Source: JAGVPT01 sp964384415 (GTDB lineage: Bacteria; Bacteroidota; Ignavibacteria; UBA10030; UBA8401). From it: 12,237 nucleotides of DNA. Numbering within the stretch: the stretch's first letter is position 1; every line of letters begins with the position of its first letter. Both the position numbers and the translations under genes were made by a program. Below the pieces are notes generated by a model. That model was not told where the DNA came from. It saw only the letters and a list, made by a program, of their open reading frames with translations, and did no database searches. Shown here in pieces: positions 1 through 7,649 of this stretch. The DNA lies in assembly GCA_964384415.1 (NCBI GenBank), contig CAYLMV010000108.1:1-12237 (forward strand). The letters run 5' to 3'.

Positions 1-6
1 GAGAGA

Positions 7-1368
7 ATGAAACAATCGATTCGTATCGCAAGCGGCCAGGGTTTTTGGGGAGATCTCCAATCTGCCCCCGTCGACCAGGTCCGGAATGGACCGATCGACT
101 ACATGATGCTGGACTATCTGGCCGAAGTGACCATGTCCATCCTGCAAAAGCAGAAGATGCGCGATCCGAAGCTGGGCTACGCAAAGGACATCGTTCCCCT
201 TTTTGCAAACATTCTCCCGGACATCGTCAGCAATGATATTCGGGTCATTACCAACGGCGGCGGGGCGAACCCGATGGCATGCCGCGATGCAATCTTCGCA
301 GTTGCCGACAAACTAGGAATCAAGAAATTAAAGATAGGGGTCGTTCTCGGCGATGATATTCTTGACCGATTGGATCCTCTTTCCAAGCAGGGGATCGGGT
401 TCGAGAACATGGAAACGAAAGTGGCCCTCTCCTCAATCCGCTCCCAGGTGATAAGCGCGAATGTTTATTTCGGTGCGGCACCGATTGTTGAGGCGCTCAA
501 ACAAGGAGCGCAAATCGTTATTACCGGGCGGACAACGGATACCGGTCTGACGCTGGCTCCCATGATGTATGAATTCGGCTGGCAGGCGGATGATTGGAAC
601 AAGCTCGCCGCGGGGACTGTCGCCGGCCATATTCTTGAATGCGGCGGACAGGCAAGCGGCGGAAATTTTTCAGCCGGCTGGCGTTCCGTGCCGGATATGG
701 CGCACATCGGGTTTCCGATTGCCGAAGCCCATCCGGACGGCAGAGTCATCATCACGAAGCACAATAAAACGGGCGGCCGCGTGTCGACCGCCACGGTAAA
801 GGAACAGCTTGTCTACGAAATCGGAAATCCAAAAGAGTATATCACACCGGACTGCATCGCTGATTTTACTTCGATCCGCTTGAAGGATGCGGGGATCAAC
901 AGAGTCGAGGTGAGCGAAGTGAGAGGTTTTCCGGCCACTGACACGTACAAAGTTTCGATGTCCTATTTTGACGGTTACACGGCGTTCGGGACACTGACCT
1001 ACGCCTGGCCCGATGCTCTCGAAAAGGCATCGAAGGCAGATGAGATACTCCGCATCCGGCTCTCCGACCTCGGGGGCAACTACGAAGAGATCAGAACCGA
1101 GTTTCTTGGCTATAACTCATGTTTTGGCCCCCTGTCTCAACATTCGGAGAGCATGAATGAAGTCGTTCTCAGAGTGGGGGTGCGAAGCCGCGATCAGAAC
1201 GCCGTAGAACAGTTTTCAAGCTCGATCGCCCCGCTCATCCTCACCGGCCCGCCGACAGCGACGGGGTTCGCGGGCGGCCGTCCCAAGCCGAGAGAAGTGA
1301 TTGCCTATTGGCCCGCGCTGATTCCGAAGTCGGCGGTAGCGCCTCAGGTAGTTGTGGAGGCACGTTGA
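7..1368 (+). CDS. AtuA/DUF1446 family protein (acyclic terpene utilization-like), main domain
   Basis: The 453-residue protein covers the whole AtuA (DUF1446) domain. The opening, with IASGQGFWGD near residues 7-16, is typical of the family and supports the ATG at 7, although only six bases of upstream sequence (GAGAGA) are visible. Conserved blocks are ITNGGGANPMACRDA at about 81-95, VITGRTTDTGL at about 171-181 and AGHILECGGQASGG at about 206-219. In Pseudomonas, AtuA belongs to the citronellol/geraniol degradation cluster, but its biochemical role is poorly defined. Most bacterial homologues, like this one, lie outside any terpene cluster, so the substrate cannot be inferred. The longer AtuA proteins carry a C-terminal ferredoxin-like domain; here that domain is the next gene, entered through a 4-bp overlap, which suggests the two products form one complex. 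The family call is firm; the function is open. Confidence 0.9.
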   Translation: MKQSIRIASGQGFWGDLQSAPVDQVRNGPIDYMMLDYLAEVTMSILQKQKMRDPKLGYAKDIVPLFANILPDIVSNDIRVITNGGGANPMACRDAIFAVADKLGIKKLKIGVVLGDDILDRLDPLSKQGIGFENMETKVALSSIRSQVISANVYFGAAPIVEALKQGAQIVITGRTTDTGLTLAPMMYEFGWQADDWNKLAAGTVAGHILECGGQASGGNFSAGWRSVPDMAHIGFPIAEAHPDGRVIITKHNKTGGRVSTATVKEQLVYEIGNPKEYITPDCIADFTSIRLKDAGINRVEVSEVRGFPATDTYKVSMSYFDGYTAFGTLTYAWPDALEKASKADEILRIRLSDLGGNYEEIRTEFLGYNSCFGPLSQHSESMNEVVLRVGVRSRDQNAVEQFSSSIAPLILTGPPTATGFAGGRPKPREVIAYWPALIPKSAVAPQVVVEAR

Positions 1369-1694
1369 AAATCCAGCTTGTTCAAATCGCCCACGCCCGT
1401 TCCGGAGATAAAGGAGACACGGGAAACGTCGGAGTCATCGCGCTCCGCTCCATCTACTATCCGATTCTCGTCAAGTACCTGACTGTCGAACGGGTCAAAC
1501 AACATTTCTCCGGCATCTGTCTCGGCGATGTAGAACGGTATGAGCTGCCGAATCTTGAAGCGTTGAATTTCCTCCTCCACAAATCTCTCGGCGGCGGGGG
1601 AACGCGATCGCTGAAGAACGACGCCCAGGGGAAAACATTAAGCAGCGTCATGCTCCGGATGGAGATAGAAATTTCTGAAAGCATCAAACTATAA
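1365..1694 (+). CDS. AtuA C-terminal (ferredoxin-like fold) domain protein
   Basis: This gene encodes about 109 residues corresponding to the C-terminal domain of long AtuA proteins. The diagnostic segment AHARSGDKGDTGNVGVIAL is at about residues 8-26; the SGDKG core is the family hallmark. The start is taken as TTG at 1365: it gives the expected N-terminus (KIQLVQIAHARSGDKG), has GGAGG at 1356-1360, and forms a TTGA overlap with the stop of the upstream AtuA gene. The reading frame stays open back to an ATG at 1308, but that would put 57 bases inside the AtuA gene and add a tail with no family resemblance. The overlap suggests translational coupling and a fixed ratio of the two products. prfB follows after only 8 bases. 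No catalytic role can be read from the sequence. Confidence 0.82.
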   Translation: MKIQLVQIAHARSGDKGDTGNVGVIALRSIYYPILVKYLTVERVKQHFSGICLGDVERYELPNLEALNFLLHKSLGGGGTRSLKNDAQGKTLSSVMLRMEIEISESIKL

Positions 1695-1702
1695 GGGATC
1701 CT

Positions 1703-2804
1703 ATGTTTGAAGAGTCAAAATCTCAGATCAAAACTTCCGTCGATCGGCTGGTGAAGCTTCGGGAGTTTCTTTGACCTCGAAACAAAAGAAAAGAAAATAG
1801 CCGAACTCCAGGCTCAGTCATCCTCCTCCGGATTCTGGAATGACAACGTCGCCGCACAAAAGATCCTCCAGGAAATCAATCAGCAAAAACAGTGGGTTGA
1901 CAGCTGGGTGAAGATCAAGGGGTTGATTGACGATGCCCAGACTCTTGTCGATCTCGCCGAGGAGTCGAAAGACGAATCGTATCAAAAAGACATCACCGCC
2001 GAGATTACAAAGATCACTCAGTCTCTCGCAGACATCGAATTCAAAAATATGCTGAGCGGGATCGATGATCACCGCAACGCAATTCTCAATATTCATTCGG
2101 GCGCCGGAGGGACGGAATCGCAGGACTGGGCCGACATGCTGCTGAGAATGTATACTCGCTGGGCCGAGACTAAGAAGTATAAGGTTTCCCTCGTCGACCG
2201 GCTTGACGGCGACGGTGCGGGAATCAAGAGCGCAACGCTCGAAGTTGTCGGCGATCATGCCTTCGGCTACCTCAAAGCCGAAATCGGCGTTCACCGGCTC
2301 GTGAGGATCTCGCCGTTTGACGCAAACAAGCGGCGTCATACTTCGTTCGCCTCGGTCTTTGTGTATCCGGAAATAGACGATGATGTTGAAATTGAAATCA
2401 ATCCCTCGGACGTCGAGATGGATACGTATCGTGCTGGAGGCAAGGGGGGACAGAACGTGAACAAAGTCGAAACCGCGGTGCGATTGCGCCACATCCCGAG
2501 CGGCGTCGTCGTGGCGTGCCAGGAAGAGCGCTCGCAATTCCAGAATAGGGAGCGCGCGATGAAGATGCTAAAGTCGCGGCTCTACCAGATTCGCCGTGAG
2601 GAAGAAGAAGCGCGCCTGGCGGTGATCGAAGGGACGAAGAAGAAAATTGAATGGGGAAGCCAGATCCGCTCCTACGTATTCCATCCATACAATATGGTCA
2701 AGGATCACCGGACCGATATTGAAACGAGCGATGTGCAGAGCGTTATGGATGGGAACCTCGATAAATTTATCAAGGGATATCTCATGATGTTTGGCGGCAG
2801 ATAG
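1703..2804 (+). CDS. prfB: peptide chain release factor 2 (RF2), programmed +1 frameshift
   Basis: RF2 recognises UGA and UAA stop codons in the ribosomal A site and triggers peptide release. Translation starts at ATG 1703 with AAGG at 1693-1696 as ribosome binding site. It meets an in-frame TGA at 1772-1774 after 23 codons and must shift +1 on CTT (1769-1771) to continue with GAC at 1773. The joined product is 366 residues, the normal RF2 length. The stop-codon recognition tripeptide SPF is at 203-205 and the catalytic GGQ at 248-250, in the context YRAGGKGGQNVNKVE. The N-terminal helical domain spans the frameshift. Without the shift, the downstream frame would begin only at an internal ATG (1908) and lose about 68 residues. 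The gene is followed by the lipoprotein exporter genes. The identification is very secure. Confidence 0.96.
1761..1775 (+). promoter_or_regulatory. RF2 programmed +1 frameshift site (autoregulatory)
   Basis: The sequence GGGAG TTT CTT TGA C has every element of the known prfB frameshift signal. It has an internal Shine-Dalgarno-like GGGAG at 1761-1765, a 3-base spacer, the slippery CTT (1769-1771), and the weak stop context TGA C (1772-1775). In Escherichia coli the equivalent is AGGGGG TAT CTT TGA C. When RF2 is scarce the ribosome pauses at UGA, the peptidyl-tRNA slips from CUU to UUU, and full-length RF2 is made; when RF2 is abundant the ribosome terminates. The frames before and after the site both read as RF2, so this is not a sequencing error. 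Confidence 0.95.
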
Positions 2805-2832
2805 AACAAGCCGCACCACATTCGGTCGATTC

Positions 2833-4062
2833 ATGTCCTACTCCTCCTTTATAGCCCGTCGGTACCTGAACTCCCAACGCTCTTCAGGGAAGAAAGAATT
2901 CATCTCCTTCCTCACCTTCATCGCGATTGCCGGCATTGCACTCGGAGTGTCGGCTCTTGTGATCACGCTGACGATTCTTGCCGGGTTTGAAAACGAAATC
3001 AAAACCAAGGTTGCCGGCTTCACGACCCACATTCAGGTGACCGGATTCCAAAGCCAGACATTCCGGCAGTACGCAGAGTCGGCTGACAAGATCCTCAACG
3101 GCGTTCCTGGAATCAGCGCCGTCTCGCCTTTTGTCGCGAAGGAAGGGATGGCGAGCTTCAAAAAAGCCGTCGAGGGGGTTCTTGTGAAGGGGTTGGATCC
3201 GGACCGCGACATCACGGCAGCGCGGAAGTATCTTGTCGAAGGCGCCTACGATATTCGGCAGCAAAAAGATCGAATCGCACCGTGCGTGATCGGCAGAAGG
3301 CTTCTGGTCAAGTTGCATGCTGCCTGCGGCGATACCATTGTCGTCTTCGGCCTCACGGGAAGCTATGCCGAACTCCGGCAGCCAAAAATTCTTCCGTTTG
3401 TTATCCACGGAGTCTATGAATCGGGCATGTCGGAGTACGACGATGTCTATCTTTTCACAGACATTGCCGCGGCCCAAAATTTATTTCAGATTGGCCCCGT
3501 CGCTACAGGGTTCGACGTGCTGCTCGCAGACATTACCACGGCCCCAGTCGTCGCAGAGAAAATCCAGGATCTGATGGGATACCCTTACTATCCGAGGACA
3601 CTGTATCAACTCTACCGCAATCTTTTCACCTGGCTTGAACTGCAGAAGAAGCCTGTTCCGATTATCCTGGGGCTCATTATTCTCGTTGCGACCGTCAATA
3701 TCATTGGCACGCTCTTAATGGTTGTGATGGAAAAAACAAACCAAATCGGAATCCTCAAATCGATGGGGGCTTCGCAATCCGCCATACGAAGGATCTTTAT
3801 TTATGAAGGATTGTTTATCGGAATTGCCGGAACGCTGATCGGGAATATTCTGGGCTTCTCGCTTTGCTGGATTCAGCAGTCGTTCCAGCTGCTCTCGCTC
3901 GATTCATCTATCTATTTTATGACCCAAGTTCCCATTCTCTTCCATTGGCAGAACTTCGCACTTGTCTCCGTGATTGCCGTTGGATTGAGCCTGATTGCGG
4001 CGCTCATTCCCTCCGCAGTTGCGGCTCGTTTGGATCCTCTTCGTTCGATCAGGTACCATTGA
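2833..4062 (+). CDS. lolC: LolC/LolE-type lipoprotein-releasing ABC transporter permease (first copy)
   Basis: The inner-membrane permease has 409 residues and the LolC/LolE/MacB topology. It starts with the family signature SYSSFIARRYL, followed by transmembrane helix 1 at about 23-50, a large periplasmic domain, and three C-terminal helices. The cytoplasmic coupling segment EKTNQIGILKSMGAS follows the second helix, and the C-terminal cytoplasmic tail ends in LDPLRSIRYH. In the Lol pathway, such permeases with the ATPase LolD extract mature lipoproteins from the inner membrane and pass them to a periplasmic carrier. The ATG at 2833 is chosen because family members begin with this FIARRYL segment. 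A TTG at 2791 is in frame but overlaps prfB by 14 bases. Neither start has a strong ribosome binding site. The next gene overlaps the stop codon. Assignment as LolC rather than LolE is by position only. Confidence 0.85.
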   Translation: MSYSSFIARRYLNSQRSSGKKEFISFLTFIAIAGIALGVSALVITLTILAGFENEIKTKVAGFTTHIQVTGFQSQTFRQYAESADKILNGVPGISAVSPFVAKEGMASFKKAVEGVLVKGLDPDRDITAARKYLVEGAYDIRQQKDRIAPCVIGRRLLVKLHAACGDTIVVFGLTGSYAELRQPKILPFVIHGVYESGMSEYDDVYLFTDIAAAQNLFQIGPVATGFDVLLADITTAPVVAEKIQDLMGYPYYPRTLYQLYRNLFTWLELQKKPVPIILGLIILVATVNIIGTLLMVVMEKTNQIGILKSMGASQSAIRRIFIYEGLFIGIAGTLIGNILGFSLCWIQQSFQLLSLDSSIYFMTQVPILFHWQNFALVSVIAVGLSLIAALIPSAVAARLDPLRSIRYH

Positions 4063-5288
4063 TGTCTTTTAATTTCTTCATAGCGAAAAGGTATCTTCTT
4101 TCAAAAAAAGAAGCGGGGTTCATTTCGACGATCTCGTTGATTTCTGTTGTGGGAATTACTGTCGGTGTCGCCGCGCTCATCGTCGTGCTCTCCGTGTTCA
4201 ACGGGTTCAACGGGCTGGTCACTTCAATACTGGTCGGTTTTGATCCGCATCTTCGCGTGGAACAAACGGCAAATACCTCTGCGGCGGATTTCAGCGCTCT
4301 GCTGAAAGTACTTAAGGCTGATCCGAAAGTTGCGGGAATCGGAGCATTTGTCAGCGGAAAGGCCATGGCTGTATCAAGAAATCAGAGCAAGGTGGTGTTT
4401 ATCAGGGGCCTCGACCCTGAGAATATCGGGAAGGTGACCGGGGTACAGCAGAAAATTGTCCTTGGCGAGCTCAATTTTCAGGATTCTACCGCCCGCGATA
4501 TCGTCGTTGGGATGACGCTAGCGGACAGGCTTGGCATCGTTACAGGCGACAGCCTGATGCTCATCAGTCCAGCCGGATCGCAGGAGGCTCTTCTCGGATT
4601 CGGAATTCCTGTTGTCCGATCCTTCCGCGTTACCGGTATCTACGAATCGGACAACAAGGATTATGATGCATTGTACGGCTACACCTCGCTGAAAGCCGCC
4701 CAGGATCTGTATCAGATGCCGGGTGACATCAACGGCTATGAAGTACGGTTTACCGATATCGGCCATGCTGAAGAGGTGAAGGACGAGATCAACAAGGATT
4801 TCCCCTCGGCATTTCAGTCGATGACATGGTACGATCTGCACAAAGACCTTTACTCTGTCATGAGAATTGAGAGGTGGTCCGCGTACATCATCCTCTGCCT
4901 GATTATTGGGGTGGCAACATTTAATCTTCTCGGTTCACTCACAATGTCGGTGATCGAAAAGACCCGCGATATCGGAATTCTTAAGGCGATGGGAGCCACG
5001 GATCGGAATATTGTATCGATCTTCCGGTTCGAGGGGCTCCTTGTCGGACTTGTTGGAAGTATTTCGGGAAGCATCCTCGGCATTGGCGTCTGCTATCTTC
5101 AGATCCATTACCATCTCTTTGCGCTCGACCCGACAGTCTATATCATTCCAGCGATACCGGTTGAAGTGCACGCGGCCGACTTCCTGACCGTCGGCATCGC
5201 TGCGATCGGACTCAGTTATCTGGCGACACTTTACCCGGCGAAGCGGGCGGCAGATCTTCTTCCCGCAGAAGCGATCCGCTGGGAATAA
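4062..5288 (+). CDS. lolE: LolC/LolE-type lipoprotein-releasing ABC transporter permease (second copy)
   Basis: This 408-residue protein is a paralogue of the upstream permease. It has the same opening (SFNFFIAKRYLLSKKEAGF), a first transmembrane helix at about 22-48, a periplasmic domain, three C-terminal helices, and a coupling segment EKTRDIGILKAMGATD. The start ATG at 4062 shares its A with the TGA stop of the first permease (TGATG), so the two are probably translationally coupled and made in equal amounts. This fits a heterodimer of the LolCE kind rather than a LolF homodimer. The frame is open upstream to 3864, but that stretch is a shadow of the first permease. The ATPase gene starts 12 bases after the stop. 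The exporter family is clear; a role in lipoprotein release is inferred from the three-gene set. Confidence 0.87.
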   Translation: MSFNFFIAKRYLLSKKEAGFISTISLISVVGITVGVAALIVVLSVFNGFNGLVTSILVGFDPHLRVEQTANTSAADFSALLKVLKADPKVAGIGAFVSGKAMAVSRNQSKVVFIRGLDPENIGKVTGVQQKIVLGELNFQDSTARDIVVGMTLADRLGIVTGDSLMLISPAGSQEALLGFGIPVVRSFRVTGIYESDNKDYDALYGYTSLKAAQDLYQMPGDINGYEVRFTDIGHAEEVKDEINKDFPSAFQSMTWYDLHKDLYSVMRIERWSAYIILCLIIGVATFNLLGSLTMSVIEKTRDIGILKAMGATDRNIVSIFRFEGLLVGLVGSISGSILGIGVCYLQIHYHLFALDPTVYIIPAIPVEVHAADFLTVGIAAIGLSYLATLYPAKRAADLLPAEAIRWE

Positions 5289-5300
5289 CAGGAAATTCTT

Positions 5301-5978
5301 ATGCTCCTCACAGTTGATAACATCCACCGGCGGTTCCATGTAGGCGAGGGGAAGTACCTTCCCGTTCTGAAAGGCGTATCGCTGGAGATCGCGCGAAGCG
5401 AAATCGTGGCCGTTGTAGGTCCCTCCGGGGCGGGCAAAAGCACCCTGCTCCATATCATGGGAATGATCGATCGTCCGGACGAGGGGCGCGTCACTTTAGA
5501 CGGAACGAATGTTTTTGAGGCGAAGGACGAAAAGCTCGCATCGATGCGCAACAAGGATATCGGATTTGTTTTTCAGTTCCATCACTTGCTGCCGGAATTC
5601 ACTGCCGTAGAGAATGTTGCAATGCCGGCGCTCATTGCCGGGGATCGTTTGGCCGCTGCTTCCGTGAGAGCAACCTCATTGCTCAACGATGTGGGGCTCG
5701 AAAGCCGGTTGCGCCACAAGCCGAACGAACTCTCGGGCGGTGAGCAACAGCGCGTTGCCGTGGCCCGTGCCCTGATGAACTCGCCAAAGCTTATTCTCGC
5801 CGATGAACCGTCGGGGAACCTTGACTCTGAAAATGCTGCGGCGCTTCATTCCATGATTGTCCGGCTGCGCGACAAGCATCAGCAAACCTTCGTCATCGTC
5901 ACCCATAACAAAGACTTCTCTGCCATGGCCGATAGAGTGATTACGCTCGTCGACGGCCTTGTGAAAACCAAAACCTGA
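5301..5978 (+). CDS. lolD: LolD-type ABC transporter ATP-binding protein
   Basis: The 225-residue ATPase belongs to the LolD/MacB/FtsE branch and powers the two permeases encoded just upstream. The motifs are complete: Walker A GPSGAGKST at 40-48, Q-loop glutamine at 92 (FVFQFHHLLPEFT), ABC signature LSGGEQQR at 144-151, Walker B LILADE at 164-169 followed by PSGNLD, and the H-loop histidine at 202 (VTHNKD). The length is usual for the family. The ATG at 5301 is preceded by AGGAA and lies 12 bases after the second permease stop. With the permeases it gives the complete inner-membrane part of a Lol exporter. A MacB-type substrate, such as a peptide or drug, is less likely because the permeases and ATPase are separate and there is no membrane-fusion protein gene nearby. 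Confidence 0.9.
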   Translation: MLLTVDNIHRRFHVGEGKYLPVLKGVSLEIARSEIVAVVGPSGAGKSTLLHIMGMIDRPDEGRVTLDGTNVFEAKDEKLASMRNKDIGFVFQFHHLLPEFTAVENVAMPALIAGDRLAAASVRATSLLNDVGLESRLRHKPNELSGGEQQRVAVARALMNSPKLILADEPSGNLDSENAAALHSMIVRLRDKHQQTFVIVTHNKDFSAMADRVITLVDGLVKTKT

Positions 5979-5993
5979 CCTTTCGTTACCAAC

Positions 5994-6848
5994 ATGTCAC
6001 TTCTCCAGGATTACAAATTATCGCTGAAAAAAGCTGCGATCGAAGAGTCCGTAGATCTTGTGCTCTTTCGACCGTTGGCATTTCTTTTTGTCAAGGCAAT
6101 TTATCCAACAGAGATCACCCCTAATCAAGTGACGCTTCTTTCGATGATTGCCGGCATCCTCTCCGGGATCTTCTATGCGTTCGGGGAGCGGAATATGGTG
6201 ATACTTGGAGGTCTGCTTCTGGGCATTGCCACGGTATTCGATTGTGCCGATGGCCAGCTGGCACGCCTCAAAAAGAACGGGACCCATTTTGGGCGTGTGC
6301 TTGACGGCGTTGTCGATTACATTTACACTATCGCCGCGTTCCTGGGGATAGCGGTTGGCTGCAGGAACGAATCCATGAGCCTGGGACTTTGGTGGCTCTT
6401 TGTTGCATCAGCCGGAGCGAGCTATGCGTTGCAGGCAGGTCTTCTCGATTATTACCGGAATGAATATTTGGCGCATGCCCGCGGAAGGCGGGGATTTCTC
6501 TCTGAAGAACTAGGGGAGGCCGGCGCTGAATACGAGAGGCTGGCGAAAGAAGAGGGGCGCTACGCGGAGAAGTTCCTGCTGACTGTATATCTAAGGTACT
6601 CCAAATTTCAGAACCAGCTTGAGCAGAAGAAACAACCCGATGCGGGCGTGAATGCATCACCGCATACCCAGGACAGTGCAGTGATGATTCATCTTTGGAG
6701 CATCAACGGAACGTCGACGCACGTGTTTATTCTCATCTTATGTTCTGTTTTCGGCAGAGTCGATCTCTTCCTCTGGTACATCCTTGTGTTCGGTTCGCTC
6801 TATTCTCTTCTGCTGCATATCATTCAAAAAATTCGGGCGAAGTCGTAG
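5994..6848 (+). CDS. CDP-alcohol phosphatidyltransferase family protein
   Basis: This 284-residue integral membrane enzyme displaces CMP from a CDP-linked lipid or alcohol to form a phosphodiester, as in phospholipid synthesis. The catalytic motif D-x2-D-G-x2-A-R-x8-G-x3-D-x3-D is complete: Asp83, Asp86, Gly87, Ala90, Arg91, Gly100, Asp104 and Asp108. It is preceded by the typical ITPNQVTLLS segment at 41-50. Hydrophobic helices lie at about 43-64, 68-82, 106-124, 130-148 and near the C-terminus. A charged insert of about 70 residues, about 150-220 and rich in Glu and Lys, separates the conserved half from the last two helices. The substrate alcohol cannot be read off: glycerol phosphate, inositol and others are all possible. 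The gene starts 15 bases after the ATPase gene and ends the plus-strand run. No strong ribosome binding site is visible. Confidence 0.85.
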   Translation: MSLLQDYKLSLKKAAIEESVDLVLFRPLAFLFVKAIYPTEITPNQVTLLSMIAGILSGIFYAFGERNMVILGGLLLGIATVFDCADGQLARLKKNGTHFGRVLDGVVDYIYTIAAFLGIAVGCRNESMSLGLWWLFVASAGASYALQAGLLDYYRNEYLAHARGRRGFLSEELGEAGAEYERLAKEEGRYAEKFLLTVYLRYSKFQNQLEQKKQPDAGVNASPHTQDSAVMIHLWSINGTSTHVFILILCSVFGRVDLFLWYILVFGSLYSLLLHIIQKIRAKS

Positions 6849-6858
6849 GGGTGTATGT

Positions 6859-6895
6859 AAAAAAGAACGCGGCACATGGGGAGCATGTACCGCGT
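6859..6895 (-). terminator. Rho-independent terminator of the minus-strand pilin-like gene
   Basis: Two 12-base arms (6867-6878 and 6884-6895) flank a 5-base loop and form a GC-rich hairpin. Read on the minus strand, the single non-Watson-Crick position becomes a G-U wobble and the hairpin is followed by a T-rich tract (complement of the A run 6859-6864). On the plus strand the same position is a C-A mismatch and no U run follows. It therefore serves mainly the minus-strand gene ending at 6936, about 40 bases away. It may also separate that gene from the convergent phosphatidyltransferase gene, which ends at 6848. Confidence 0.82.
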
Positions 6896-6935
6896 CGATG
6901 GAAGAACTGGAACTCTTTGAAACTACTCGTGCTTT

Positions 6936-7358
6936 CTAACTCAGTCTGCTATACTCAGAAGCGTCAGGGACCTGATATACTCTTTGTATCGTCCACTTGG
7001 TGCCATTGTAGTACAAGATTGCCACAATAGTTACTGTGTAGGTCGGGCTAACACTGTAGGTTCCTGTCGAAGTTACACGCATTTGATTTGCCGATACTCC
7101 GGCAGGCCGATCGGTCACATAGGTAACGCTCCCGCTCATCAAGCTCACAGTCGTGGATCCCAGAGTTGGACTCGTCGAGGCTCCTGCATCACCTATGGAG
7201 AATTTTACACCGGAGTTGGCGATCTGACGGGCCATGTCGTGGTAAGCCTGGGTTTGGCCCACGCTGACCATAGCCTGATCGGCAGTATTGAACGCCAGGG
7301 CATAGAGCCCTATGACGGCGTAGATACCCAATCCAATCATGACCTTAGATGTTCCCAT
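6936..7358 (-). CDS. Hypothetical single-pass membrane protein, pilin-like
   Basis: The 140-residue protein is of unknown family. It begins with a short polar stretch (MGTSK), then a hydrophobic helix at about residues 6-24, then a helix-like segment containing QTQAYHDMARQIANSGVKF at about 35-53. The rest is rich in Ser, Thr, Val and Tyr and looks beta-stranded. This layout, an N-terminal membrane helix running into a helix with a 'MARQIANSG' pattern and then a beta domain, recalls PilX-type minor pilins and other prepilin-like proteins. The usual Glu at position 5 of the mature helix and a clear prepilin peptidase site are not evident. The gene stands alone, divergent from the protease gene, and ends in its own terminator. 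No clear Shine-Dalgarno sequence precedes the ATG. It is coding by composition and by its terminator; the pilin idea is only suggestive. Confidence 0.65.
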   Translation of the reverse strand: MGTSKVMIGLGIYAVIGLYALAFNTADQAMVSVGQTQAYHDMARQIANSGVKFSIGDAGASTSPTLGSTTVSLMSGSVTYVTDRPAGVSANQMRVTSTGTYSVSPTYTVTIVAILYYNGTKWTIQRVYQVPDASEYSRLS

Positions 7359-7649
7359 CGTGGAATCTTCGCTGCTAAGTTACCCCGTTTGACCAACGGC
7401 AATTGGTGCGTTTATTAGTTGCAAGTTAACTTGTCCAGGCCGAGATACAATAGGTACCACAGCGTATTTTAAATGCTACGGTATATAAGGGATACAGAGA
7501 TCGGCAGTTTCGCCGAGGCAGCTGAGGGAGATGGCGCGAATAACGCAAGGATGCAGCAATTTTCGGGAAATGGGTCGAGTGAGTTGCGCGATGACTATTT
7601 GAATCAAAGGCCTCGTTTCGCTATACTATTTAATGAAAATGTGGAAAGT
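7359..7649. other. Divergent intergenic region with small palindromes
   Basis: These 291 bases separate the minus-strand pilin-like gene from the plus-strand protease gene. They hold a perfect 12-base palindrome CAAGTTAACTTG at 7422-7433, and two overlapping 5-base inverted repeats: CCGTT/AACGG at 7385-7399 and ACCAA/TTGGT at 7392-7407. The promoter of the protease is at 7599-7627. The palindromes sit where an operator for the minus-strand gene would be expected. A plus-strand frame open from 7473 crosses much of this area, but it does not look like a protein. Confidence 0.5.
7599..7627 (+). promoter_or_regulatory. Sigma70-like promoter of the metalloprotease gene
   Basis: The -35 box TTGAAT (7599-7604) and the -10 box TATACT (7622-7627) are separated by an ideal 17 bases. 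Initiation about 7 bases downstream would leave a leader of roughly 15-20 bases before ATG 7650. A promoter at this place argues that the open frame from 7473 is not the real start of the protease gene. Confidence 0.5.

Noticed and set aside
1308..1364. Upstream extension of the small AtuA-domain gene to ATG 1308
   Set aside because: It overlaps the AtuA gene by 61 bases, and the extra residues do not resemble the family. The TTG at 1365 has a ribosome binding site and gives the expected N-terminus.
1818..2537. 239-residue minus-strand open frame inside prfB
   Set aside because: It is antisense to a certain gene with strong RF2 motifs. The translated product has no recognisable domain.
2884..3477. 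197-residue minus-strand open frame inside the first permease gene
   Set aside because: It is antisense to a clear ABC permease. Its charged, featureless composition is typical of a complementary-strand shadow.
3864..4061. Upstream extension of the second permease
   Set aside because: It lies inside the first permease in another frame. The TGATG overlap at 4060-4064 and the family N-terminus fix the start at 4062.
6867..6895. Bidirectional terminator also serving the phosphatidyltransferase gene
   Set aside because: On the plus strand one pair is lost to a C-A mismatch and no U run follows, so only the minus-strand role is well supported.
6984..7418. 144-residue plus-strand open frame opposite the pilin-like gene
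   Set aside because: The minus strand has a membrane helix, a plausible fold and a matching terminator. The plus-strand product is rich in His, Arg and Gly and resembles nothing.
7473..7649. N-terminal extension of the metalloprotease
   Set aside because: It contains a sigma70-like promoter and would displace the signal peptide from the N-terminus.
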